DNA from: Limnomonas spitsbergensis
Lineage: Eukaryota; Chlorophyta; Chlorophyceae; Chlamydomonadales
Direction of reading: 5' to 3'
Assembly (NCBI GenBank): GCA_037349105.1
Contig: JAYJMM010000100.1
Span: 2,505,001-2,569,000, forward strand
Length of the DNA stretch: 64,000 bases
Below, in pieces: positions 26,901 to 35,918 of the stretch. Positions within the stretch are counted from its first letter, which is position 1; the number at the start of each line of letters is the position of its first letter. The position numbers were made by a program, and so were the translations under genes. The notes under the pieces were generated by a model. The model was not told the origin of the DNA. It ran no database searches and saw only the letters and a list, made by a program, of their open reading frames with translations.

Positions 26901-29900
26901 TTGGTAAATTTTAAAATATGTGATTGATCAGCAATTGAGGGGAGCCTCCAATTGAGGATGCAGTGTCACACATTGGCGACCCTCCTTTTGGTAAATAAAT
27001 AAACAATTCAATTATCCTATATGGGGTTCTGTGGATTTGTGATGGAACAAATCGATCGAGTAAGCTACCCGTTTTGGAACCTGTGCCACACGTTGGTGAC
27101 CTCTCTTCGGGTAAATTGATAATGGCAGAACAAAACGACAGAGGCCGCCTCCTATAAACAACCCTAGCTTAAGCGGTTCTTGGGGTTCAGGGTTAACTAC
27201 GGTAATGGCAGAACAAAAAGATAGAGGCAGCCTCCATGAAGCAACCTAGCGTAAGGGGTTCTGGGTTGACTACAAGTTGGTGACCTATCCTGTGAATCTG
27301 TTATTGGAAAATAAATAGGTGGAGGCGGTTCTCCCCATTTCCAACCTAGTGCTACTCGTTGGGGACTTCTGTTGTGGTATTATACACACATGAACAACAA
27401 CAAAACTATCTCGCAAGAAATAGAAATTATCTCCCGAGGAAAAGAAACGAATCCAATGTGAGTTGTGCTGCATGTGGGCGATTGTTCAGCCCTCGATGGT
27501 ACATCAAATCTCCACTCCTAGAGAGAATAATCCAAAAAGGAAAATCTAGGAATATAATAACTGTTCAGGCTTAGGTTGGCAAAGATTTGAGTCCCAGTAG
27601 CAATCACGGCTTTGAATTCGCTGTTAAACTCGTTGTTGTCGTCTTTCTCTAATGAAAGTTTTTTTTCGCCACCGGACTTTGGCCAGAATTTAGGCTTAAA
27701 AGGAGTCAACTGAGTCAATGAAGGGATGGCAATCACACTGATTCCACAACAGTTCCTCACCGATTTGTTGAATCAGGTGCACCCTCATGGACATGATCCA
27801 ATTCCACGCTGATTCCACACTGATCCCACAACGATTCCACACCAATTTCTCGAATCTAGTGCGCCTTCGTAGACCTGATCCAATTACACTTGTCAGACCT
27901 ACCACACCTATTACACTTGCCGCTTCTAACCCACATTTACACACATCACTCATATCACAGGCGATGGGAGGATGAAGGGCTGGGGCGCCTTCATGGACAT
28001 GATCCAACCGCTGGCGACTCAGCTGCCGTACATGGTGAGAGATCTGTAGATCTAGATCCAGCGGCCGGCGGCATAACTGCCGTGCATGGTTTACGATTGG
28101 TATATCCTTATCGCACCGCTGGCGTCTGAGATGCCGCACATGGTAACACGTTCGTAGATCTTGAGATGGGATCCACTGATCCTTGAGATCTACAGGGTCT
28201 GGTAATCTGCTAGGAGGAGCTGTCGTAAATGGTGATATATTTATAGATCTAGATCCAGCCAGCAGTCCCTGGGATCTTCAGTGCCTAGCGGTCTGCTATC
28301 CATGGTGAGAGATCAGTAGATCTTGACAAAGCTGCTGGATCTGGATAAGCAGGAAATGAAGCTGACTACATAATTAAATGAACTGTGTACGAGAAATGGG
28401 AATTAAACCGACTACTAAATCAAACCGCCTGCCCCTTGACCCATGTGACGATTGGCAACCACGAGCATGCATACTACACTGAGGGCTTGGACGAACGTGA
28501 CGCACGCAAAAAGATAAATCATTTTAACAATCAAAACAATTTCCCTATCTTGACCTGAACTGGAAACAATTGCCTGCCCCTTGCTCCAGGTGGCCATTGG
28601 CAACCACGAGTATGCATACTACACCGAGGGCTTGGACGAACGTGACGGACTGAACGACCCCTCAGGCGTCCATGCGCCCTACCACCCCTCATGGGGCAAT
28701 TACGGCGATGAGTCCCGAGGGGAGTGCGGGGTGGCTGCCGTCCGACACTTCCTCATGCCGTCAAGTACGTCTTTCCGACAGAGCAGGTCTCAGCTGCATT
28801 TGACACATATATTCAAATTTTGAATGTATTGGCAGGTACCGATCAGCTATTTTACATCTACAGTATTTTATTTACACTTTCCAGTGACTGTCTCAAATAT
28901 AAATCCATTGTACAGCGCACGGGTATTTATTATTGCCGGCAGAATTTTGCATCATCTTAAAAAATATTTCATTCCATACCGTAGTCACTTTCCAGCAGTT
29001 AAGCTCCTTGACAGCATTCAAACGGCACTTGTGTCCGTTCAAGGCACTTCACAGCATTTCCATTCATTTCACAGTCGCTCCAACTGCATTTGCAAGATTT
29101 CCATAATTTCCGCTCACTTAGTTTCGGCCGTAGTATCAAACATACAAAGTTTCACACCCTTCATACCTCTTGCAGGGGCCTCCAACGCACTGTCTGCAAG
29201 AAACGAAACACCAGCAGCAACCGCTGCAACAGAAGAAAACGCTTCTGGATCCAGATCCTTGGAGCAAGGCGGCCCTCTTGACAACTCACCCTTTTGGTAC
29301 TCTTTTGATTACGGCATCGTGCACTTCACGATTGTGTCGTCAGAGCACGACTTGTCCCCCGGATCCAGGCAGTACGAGTGGTTGCAGGTGCGGGCTGGGC
29401 GGTTGCAGTACAAGTGGTTGCAAGTTGCTAACCCCTCGCACACCAGGCTGACCTGGCATCCGTGTACCGCTTCTGATCCACAATCCCTTAACAACTGCCC
29501 ACCAGGCTGGCCTGGCATCCGTGTACCACTTCTGAACCACGATCCCTACCCCCCCCCCTCACTGCCCACCAGGCTGACCTGGCATCCGTGGACCGCTGCG
29601 TCACGCCTTGGTTGCTGGTGGGCATGCACCGCCCGATGTACGTCGTGTTCCCACACAAGAGTAACCGGGGGATGGGAGAGCACCTCCGAAACCAGCTGGA
29701 GGATGTACTGCTGGAGTACAAGGTACGTATGCCTGGGATAATGACGTACTGCCAGCATAATGGTTTACCCACAGGAGAGGTCAGAGTAGGGTTGAGGGGT
29801 GTGTGAGTCTGTCTTTCTTTTTACGAACGTCGTCAGTAGCCCATGTGCCTCAGATTTTGAGTAGGTTTTACAGGGTTTGGTTTAAGAGGTCATAGCGCTT

Positions 29901-32900
29901 TTAGGGTCGACTGCGTCCCCGAGGCGTGGGGTGTAGATGCAAACGTCGCGTCAGGCCTGGCTCGTCTTGGAGGGATACGTGGCATCACACTTCGGGTGCC
30001 AGCCGGACTTTTCTTTTTTATTGACCGTGCCGTCTTGCCTACGTTTGGTGACAAGTTTTGTGACTCAGCTTCATGTCAGCTACATTCCAGCCTCCGGCCA
30101 GAGGCCCCAGGCGTGGCCAGCCCTGCTGCTTAGGCCTGTGTGTGTCACCCGATCCAGGTTTGGTCCCAATCGGGTCTTTCCGCAGACCCAGACAGGTCTG
30201 CCATCGGTGGCCCCTTGTGGACAGAAATATAAACCCTGGCCTACTGACAGTGTTCATTTTTCCGTGACTCAGCTACGTTCCGACCCTAGGTTAAGGGCCC
30301 CGTTTGTGGCCAGCCATGCTGCTTTAGTCATCAGTTGTAGGCCGGACTAGGTTTGGTCCCAACCGAACCTTTTGCAGCATGTGGGTTGCCAACCAAGGAA
30401 AGCACAGGTACCTGAAACAATGCAGGCTGAGGCAGTGACGGAGACCTCGTCAGCGCCGTCTCCTGAACCCTTTTTTGCCCCCAGTTTAGATCGGGATCTA
30501 GATCCGGTCGATGTTTATGCACTCCGCATAAATATTGGATACCACCATGTCGGGCCATATACCATGCGCCTCCTACCGCACCTTCACCGGCAGGAGCGAG
30601 GTTCCCTTCCTCCCTATCCCTACGCCCCCCCCCCTATGCATGTTTTTCTTTGAATCATAAATTGTTACCTCAAGCCGCCGTAATCAATTATGATGTGTCT
30701 TCTTTTCTCACGGTAACGGCGCGGATGTGGCTTCGGGATTTGCTACGGGGGCGTAAGCATCACTCCGGTGATGCCAAATGAAACAGTCGCGCTAGCGTGC
30801 AGCTTTTTATTCTTTGCTGTCTTTTGTTCATAGCGCGCACCCCCCAAAGAGTTGTTTGGGCACCTGACTGACACATTGCGCAGTGGCAATTTTTGAATTA
30901 TCATAACCGCGCAGACATGTCCGCGCAGGCCAAAAAATACTTAATTTTGAGCGAAGTCTGTGGTATTTTTGTATTTTGTTTCCTTCTTTTTTCTGAATGA
31001 AAATCGGCATTGACAATCGATAAATAGCATATTCATGGATTATTCAACCCCAAACAACCTTAATTTGAGGCAAGGCAAATGCTGGTATACAATAAATTGA
31101 TTTTCGATTACCGGTAGTAATTTATTTCATTTTATTTTGTTTTTTAACCTGCAGGTTGATGCTGCCCTGTCCGGCCACGTGCACTCCTTCCACCGTGACG
31201 AGGCTCCCTCATTTTACACCCCATAATTCACTAATAGGTAATTTCTATTTAGTTATCTGTTTTAGTTTTGTTATTTATTTCGTTCTGTTTTGCTTCTTGA
31301 CCTGCAGGTGGATGCTGTCCTGTCGGGCCATGTACACTCCTTCTACCGCACCTGCGTTGTCCGAGACGAGGAGTGCACCGACGATAATTCAGGGATCTCT
31401 CACATCGTGATGGGTGGGTATAGGGTTTGCAATATAGGGTTCAGAGCACGTTGGCTTTAACCCTGAACCCACTTGCAACAACTCTGATACTGTCATTGAT
31501 GACGGGGCGTAGGGGTAGAAGGACGAATGCTTGGGGTCTAGGGTTAAGGGAGACTTGCTTGGGGTGAAGGTTTTTGTGAGATTGCTTAGATTTTCGGGTC
31601 CAGGTTTTATGAACAATTGCTAGGTGTTCTGTACCCCATGGATCTAGGATGTAGGGTTCAGGGGGCATTGTTTGAAGGTAGGTTACAGTCTAGGGGTTCA
31701 GGAGAATTGGGGTTAAAGCCTAAACCCGTAACCCACCAACAACTCTTCAGAGCTCCCATGCATCGTGATGGGTGGATGATTGATGTTTGAGCTTTGGGTT
31801 TCCAAGTTCAGGTTTAAGAGTTCAGGGAGCATAGGGGACAAACGGGTGAACCCCTCACCCCGCCGACGAAAACTGCAGGAACTCACTCATGGCCATGAAT
31901 AGGTTCCTCTGCTCATATCCACTCAGCATTGCGTGAACCCGCAGTGTTGGCTCTGAGTTGTCAGGCATCCATGATAGGCCACGGCTGTGGTGTTACACAC
32001 AGGCCATTCATAGACTGCGTTTGACTCCAATCCACAATCTGCGTTTCGACTCGAATCCAATCCACGTTGAACGACCCCGCTGCGTTAACCCGCAGGCAGT
32101 GGAGGCCATGAGCTGACGGGTGTCGAAAAGATGCAGCGGCTGTTGTGTGACACACAGGCCGCTCATAAATTGCGCTTGACTCTTATCCAGAATCTGCGTT
32201 TCGACTCCAATCCAATGAACGTTGAACAACCCTGTTACGTAAGCCTTGAACCTGCAGGAAGCGGCGGAAGTAAGCTGTTGGGCTTTGAAGACAAGCAGCG
32301 GCTGTGGTGCAGCGCTGTGGCTTTCACACACTGCATTTAGATGACTTGATTCCACAAAATGCCCAACGGCTCAAATGCCCAACGGCTCAAATGTAATCAA
32401 CTCTCAAATGTAATCAACTCTGGCTGTAATCAACTCTGGCTGTAATCAACCCTAAACCCTAAACCCGCAGGCAGTGGAGGTCATGAGCTGTCGGGTGTCG
32501 AAGACAAGCAGCGGCTGTGGTGCAGCGCAGCGGCCGTTGCGCATGGCTACGGCGTGTTTGCCATCGACGGCGAGGAGCTCCACTTCCAATTCATCAGCAG
32601 TGATGATGGCGAGGTGCGTAAACCGAACCTTAACTTCAACCTTAAACTAGGGAGGGGGGGTGCTGTGTTTGTTTGTTTGGCTACAAGTCCAACATGCCAC
32701 CCCGCGGCCGCCAAAGGCCCGATTAGGACCAGACCTGGACCAGCCTTTGATTGGTGGCCAAAGCAGTGAGGCTGGACACAAACGGCCTACGGCCAGCGGC
32801 TTGAGTGTAGCTGACATGTAGCTGTGTCATACAAAAAAATAAGCATTGCGGGGGGCATCGTATCCGTTAGGGATGAAGGTGACGTAGACCTTGTGCAGCA

Positions 32901-33559
32901 AGAACCATCAGCCCTCTTGACCCTGTGCCCTAAAATCCTCTAAATTCCCTAACCTTGAACCTAAAATCCCAGCCCAAGTATTTGCCCCCCTAAACTTTAC
33001 ACCCTTACCCTCTTTAGCCTACCCCCCCCTCCCCCCTCACATACACCACCACCACCACCAAACAAAAAAATTGAACCCCCTTAATCCTGAACTCTTAAAG
33101 AAGCTTGACCCCCTTCACCCCAGACTCCCCAAACCCCAAACCCTCAAAACTCAAAACACTGAATCCTTTAAACCCTGCACCATAAACTCATTATCCCTGT
33201 AAACCTTTGACTCATTATCCCCGTAAACCCTGAACTCCTTATCCACGTAAACCCTGAACTGCATGTCACCCTAAACCTCGCTACCCCCACTGCAGGTTTT
33301 GGATGAAACCCGGTTGGTGGCTAAGGTCCCTTACCATGGCTGCGATGCCTTCATGGCCGCCAGGCGGCGTGCCGGTGTGGCCGCGGCCCCGCGTGCACCG
33401 TCGACGTCCAACGGAAAGGCGGATGACAATGACGCGGCTCAATGGCATCACATCGACGGCAAGGGGCTGTCTGCTGCGGGATCGTTGTCGGATGATGAGG
33501 ACGAGGAGGAGGAGGTGAAGCAAACGCGGGATGAAAACGCTGATGGAGGCAGGAAATGA
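20985..33559 (+). CDS. Purple acid phosphatase (metallophosphoesterase), secreted
   Basis: Binuclear metal phosphomonoesterase of the plant purple acid phosphatase family. Exons: 20985-21248, 22922-22986, 24061-24256, 25064-25141, 25792-25943, 26660-26745, 27961-28034, 28590-28764, 29176-29387, 29573-29722, 31308-31413, 32471-32613, 33296-33559. They sum to 1965 nt (654 aa plus stop), all phases consistent. The N-terminus ([21 protein letters not shown]) is a probable signal peptide. A fibronectin-like domain follows ([35 protein letters not shown]). The five metal-binding blocks are intact: YGDMGES, VGDLSYG, AIGNHEY, VGMHRP and LSGHVHSF. Other family blocks are [35 protein letters not shown] and HIVMGSGGHEL. 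The C-terminal exon adds an acidic low-complexity tail (DDEDEEEE). An upstream in-frame ATG at 20859 would add 42 residues before the signal peptide, which makes it the less likely start. The substrate cannot be told from sequence. Confidence 0.93.
21249..21900. repeat. Copies of phosphatase exon 1 donor edge and a family B element
   Basis: The true edge CCGAGGGAG plus donor GTGCGTGTCC is echoed at about 21485, 21533, 21583, 21692, 21778 and 21886 (for example CCCCGAGGGAGGTGACTGCT). A family B copy occupies about 21325-21450. Confidence 0.65.
22280..22921. repeat. Five upstream copies of phosphatase exon 2
   Basis: The true exon starts CACAG then GTGCACCTCTCGCTGTCTGA. Decayed copies start near 22358, 22450, 22538, 22673 and 22793, for example CAGGTGCACCTCGCGCCGTT. 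Each is followed by TAGCTGAA-rich and AAATAAATAA DNA. The copy at 22793 covers almost the whole exon with a changed frame. Confidence 0.8.
22990..23700. repeat. GGGCT pentanucleotide satellite
   Basis: A perfect (GGGCT)n run of about 43 units lies at 23293-23508. It is flanked by a degenerate GGGCTTAGCCAGGCCAGGC block present twice or three times (23040, 23165, 23597). It lies in phosphatase intron 2. The Pro-Ala-Gln frames on the minus strand are artefacts. Confidence 0.95.
24340..24910. repeat. 15-bp array and copies of phosphatase exon 3 donor edge
   Basis: About ten copies of GTGGGCAGAGCACTG lie at 24350-24500. The exon 3 donor edge (TTTGTCACA plus GTGAGTG) recurs as ACAGTGAGTGGATCT-like DNA at about 24519, 24640, 24768 and 24892, each followed by ATTTCGAATTTGAATGTGGA-like DNA. 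Confidence 0.8.
25142..25260 (+). repeat. Copy of phosphatase exon 4 end
   Basis: At 25227-25258 the segment reads [10 protein letters not shown] followed by a GGTTAG near-donor. It copies the true exon end [10 protein letters not shown] with donor GTAAGT at 25142. It lies directly downstream of the exon. Confidence 0.85.
25944..26375. repeat. 22-bp satellite starting at phosphatase exon 5 donor
   Basis: About 19 copies of a 22-bp unit built on GATGTGTGAGTGGGGGAGTG. The array begins at the true 5' splice site (GAT then GTGAGTGGGGATG), so each unit carries a GTGAGT donor-like word. Open frames across it on the minus strand (Pro/His/Ser-rich) are artefacts. Confidence 0.93.
26746..27400. repeat. 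Six to seven copies of phosphatase exon 6 donor edge
   Basis: The true edge is TTGGTGACCTCTCTTATG plus GTAAATTT. Copies at about 26808, 26890, 26972, 27092, 27276 and 27357 (for example TTGGTGACCTCTCTTCGG plus GTAAATTG) mostly keep GGTAAAT. Spacing is about 80-180 bp. Confidence 0.88.
27765..28335. repeat. Copies on both sides of phosphatase exon 7
   Basis: Upstream, CTCATGGACATGATCCAATT at 27782 and a decayed version at 27862 repeat the exon middle. Downstream, the exon end (CAGCTGCCGTACATG plus GTGAGAG) is repeated near 28062, 28115, 28213 and 28298, for example GAGATGCCGCACATGGTAAC. Confidence 0.82.
28433..28510 (+). repeat. Partial copy of phosphatase exon 8
   Basis: Reads [19 protein letters not shown], nearly identical to [19 protein letters not shown] of the true exon at 28590, including the GNHE metal motif. 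The acceptor CAG is lost (CCATGTGACG), and the similarity ends about 75 bases in. Confidence 0.92.
29388..29572. repeat. Copies of exon 9 end and exon 10 start of phosphatase gene
   Basis: 29401-29430 repeats the exon 9 end (RLQYKWLQV against RQYEWLQ). 29441-29475 and 29502-29535 repeat the exon 10 start with acceptor (CCACCAGGCTGACCTGGCAT), reading ADLASVYRF then a frame break. The true exon follows at 29573. The whole short intron is built of exon copies. Confidence 0.88.
30055..30390 (+). mobile_element. Dispersed repeat family B, tandem pair
   Basis: Two adjacent copies each begin TGACTCAGCT and share GGCCAGCC...GCTGCTTTAG and GTTTGGTCCCAA(T/C)CG cores. They lie in phosphatase intron 10. 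Confidence 0.7.
30480..31210 (+). repeat. Two upstream copies of phosphatase exon 11
   Basis: 31148-31205 has CCTGCAG followed by [17 protein letters not shown], retaining acceptor and the GHVH metal motif. 30545-30590 is a more decayed copy reading [12 protein letters not shown]. The true exon at 31308 reads [16 protein letters not shown]. Confidence 0.88.
31414..32470. repeat. Phosphatase intron 11 with exon-edge copies
   Basis: The exon 11 donor edge (CACATCGTGATGG then GTGGGTA) recurs at 31760 (CATCGTGATGGGTGGATG). The exon 12 start (GCAGTGGAGGTCATGAGCTG) recurs at about 32093 and 32257, with further relics near 32000. The copies share GACAAGCAGCGGCTGTGGTG with the true exon. Confidence 0.85.
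32680..32832 (-). mobile_element. Dispersed repeat family B, inverted copy
   Basis: The reverse complement carries CAGCTACATGTCAGCTACAC and TCGGGCCTTTGGCGGCCGCG exactly as in the copy at 4965. It lies in phosphatase intron 12. Confidence 0.78.
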
Positions 33560-33870
33560 GCATCTTCTGAAGAAGAGGACAGGAAATGAGCATCTTCTGA
33601 AGAAGAGGACAGGAAATGAGCATCTTCTGAAGAGGGAGGCAGGAATGAGGAATGAGGAGATGAGCATCCTTTGAAGAGGGAGAGAGTCTGAGATAAGCAT
33701 ATTATGAGGAGGGCGACATGGGATGAGCCTCCTTCAAAAAGGGAGACAGGAATGGGCACATTTTGAAGAGGGAGCTGGGAGATGAGCATATTATGAAGTG
33801 GAAGACACAAGATAAGCATATGCTATGAAGAGCGAGACAGAAGATCAGGATATTATGAAGAGGGGACCTG
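33541..33870 (+). repeat. Tandem copies of the phosphatase stop-codon end
   Basis: The last codons and stop (GGCAGGAAATGAGCATCTTC) are repeated twice perfectly and then about seven times in decaying form, at about 30-45 bp spacing. Each keeps a GAGATGAGCAT- or GAAATGAGCAT-like core. These lie in the 3' untranslated region. Confidence 0.85.
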
Positions 33871-34409
33871 AACGATGCGGCTGGTCTTGTCTTCCTCTGC
33901 CCCCGAGGGAGATAAGGTCAGCATCGTCCCCAAACGGGCCCTGCTTAAACACTAATAGTTGGTTGTGACAGTTAACCCTGGCAGAGGACTCTGACAGTTG
34001 CCTGTGACAGTTGACTTTCGCAATGGACTCCGTGTGACAGCTGGTTATGACAGCTGACCCAGACTGTAAACTAAGACACTTGAATGCAGGTATCGATTCT
34101 GGTAGGTATTGACTCTTATTGATTGGACAATTGACTGCAGGTGTTGACTCTGATTGAATGGACAGTTGACTATAGGTATTGACTTTTATATATAAATTGA
34201 CTGTTATAGTTGTGATTTTTTAAATCCAGCAGAGCATCACATTGGACATGTGCCCATAAACCGTAACGCGCACTAAAATAAAATAGGGCAGTGAAAAATC
34301 AATGACACCCCTGGGCAAGCAACGAACACACAGACGAGCGGCGAGGGAATGAACCTCAGAACCGCAGTAGTGTAAGGAGCTCATGAACTGCCTCCATTTT
34401 TCAGTCACC
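33871..34409. other. Intergenic region before ankyrin gene
   Basis: Contains short degenerate GACAGTTGAC/TATTGACT repeats at 33955-34200. A sequence CAGAGCATCACATTGGACATG at 34232 resembles one at 16675. No gene is seen. Confidence 0.5.
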
Positions 34410-35584
34410 ATGATGACCACACCGCTGAAGGAGTTCGACCCTGCAGAGAACCCTACTTGCATCGGCGACCTGGACTCGCATGTTGTGGAGAGTATTCTAA
34501 ACTACGTGGGTGCGTGGCAGCCGGCTAGCCTAGGTGCTTAGGGGGAGCAGACCGAGCCGGGCTACGTTAGGGGCACCTGTTGGGTCGCTGCGTGGAGCGT
34601 TTGTAGGAAGTGGCGCGACTGCCTGCTGAGTGTCCAGCCCTACCCTGTTGGCCGACCTGCGGATGGCGAATGATGTCAGAAGCCTAGACAAAGCAGTTTC
34701 GAGAGCATGTGCACGTCGCCGCAGCAGCCAGACAGCAGTGGACCAGCCAGGTGGCATTGGTCACCACATTGCTAACAAGGCATCCTGAAGCAGACCTACA
34801 GTCAGCGCTTGTATCAGCCTGTAAGGAAGGGCATGAAGCGGTGGTGCGGCTATTGTTGTCATGGCCCCAGCATGCGCCACACGCCGACTGCCGGGACGTA
34901 CAGGCACTGGCATGGGCAGCTGGAAATGGGCATGAAGCGGTTGTGAGACTGTTGCTGGAATGGCCGCAACACGCGCCACACGCCGACTGCCGGGACGGAC
35001 AGGCACTGGTATGGGCAGCTGGAAATGGGCACGAAGCGGTTGTGAGACTGTTGCTGAAATGGCCGCAACACGCGCCACACGCCGACTGCCGAGGCGGTGA
35101 GGCATTGGTGCAGGCTGCGAGTGGTGGGCACGAGGCTATCGTGCGGCAACTGCTGGATCGGACTCAGCATGCTCCCCATGCTGACTGTCAAGGCGGTGAG
35201 GCTCTGGTACAAGCTGCTAGTGGTGGGCATGAGGCCATTGTGCGGCAAGTGCTGGAATGGCCACAACATGCACCCCATGCTCACTGTCAAGGCAGGAGCC
35301 TGGAAGATGGCGAGGCGCTTGTTAGGGCTGCTCGAGGCGGGCATGGAGAGATCATGAGGCTTCTATTGGAATGGTCGAATCATGCGCCACATGCCAATTG
35401 CCAGAATGGAGGAGCGCTTGCACATGCCGTTTGTGCTGAAGAAATAACAATTGTGCGGCTTCTCTTGGACTGGCCCAATCATGCACCCAACGCCGATCAC
35501 ATCTACAATGCGCATTGTAGATCACGATGTATGATTACTGTGATGACGTCGTTGCGGGGTATGTCAACATTGATGACGACATGA
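34410..35584 (+). CDS. Ankyrin-repeat protein, short F-box-like leader possible
   Basis: Two-exon model: 34410-34505 (MMTTPLKEFDPAENP, then LDSHVVESILNY) and 34694-35584, both phase 0, about 328 aa. The donor is GTGGGT and the acceptor AAAG. Exon 2 holds six to seven 33-residue ankyrin repeats built on GHEAVVRLLLEWPQHAPHA followed by DC and ALVWAAGN. The C-terminus degenerates after NADHIYNAHC. Ankyrin arrays bind protein partners; no catalytic domain is seen. The first exon resembles the hydrophobic start of F-box/ankyrin proteins of algae, but it is too short to be sure. Reading straight through without the intron meets TAG and TGA stops, so without splicing this would be a pseudogene. The repeats are very alike at DNA level, unlike the other genes here, suggesting recent expansion. 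Confidence 0.7.
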
Positions 35585-35839
35585 CGCGCTTGTTGGGTAC
35601 CTACATGCATGAGGCGCCGTTTAGAGGAGGAGAGAAACCAACGCCTTTGTCACAGAGGCATGATGTTTAAGTAAACAGGCAGTATGGCATGGGCCGAGAC
35701 TGCGGCTACACATTTACCATGCAACGCAAAGAAGAGGACAGTTTACAGCATCTTATGTTTGCGACTACCTTTTGCTTAATGAGTGGTCGGTGGCTCCAGC
35801 TTGGGGGGGAAGCATCATTGTAATGGATGTCTGGGATGC

Positions 35840-35918
35840 ACAGAAAGAAAGAAAAGAAAACTATGCCCCGCAGGGGCGTGAGGGTTAAGGAGACAGCGCG
35901 GCATGGGCCTAGACTGTT
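35840..35918 (+). mobile_element. Dispersed repeat family C
   Basis: About 80 bp containing GAAAACTATGCC, GGGGCGTGAGGGTTAAGG and AGACAGCGCGGCATGGGCC. Relatives lie at 24945-25022, 37455-37520 and 41722-41828. Here it interrupts a duplicated flank. SINE-like size, but no polymerase III boxes identified. Confidence 0.6.

Noticed and set aside
34410..34709. Ankyrin gene as a pseudogene because of TAG and TGA in the leader
   Set aside because: A phase-0 intron 34506-34693 with GTGGGT and AAAG borders removes both stops, though this needs transcript proof.
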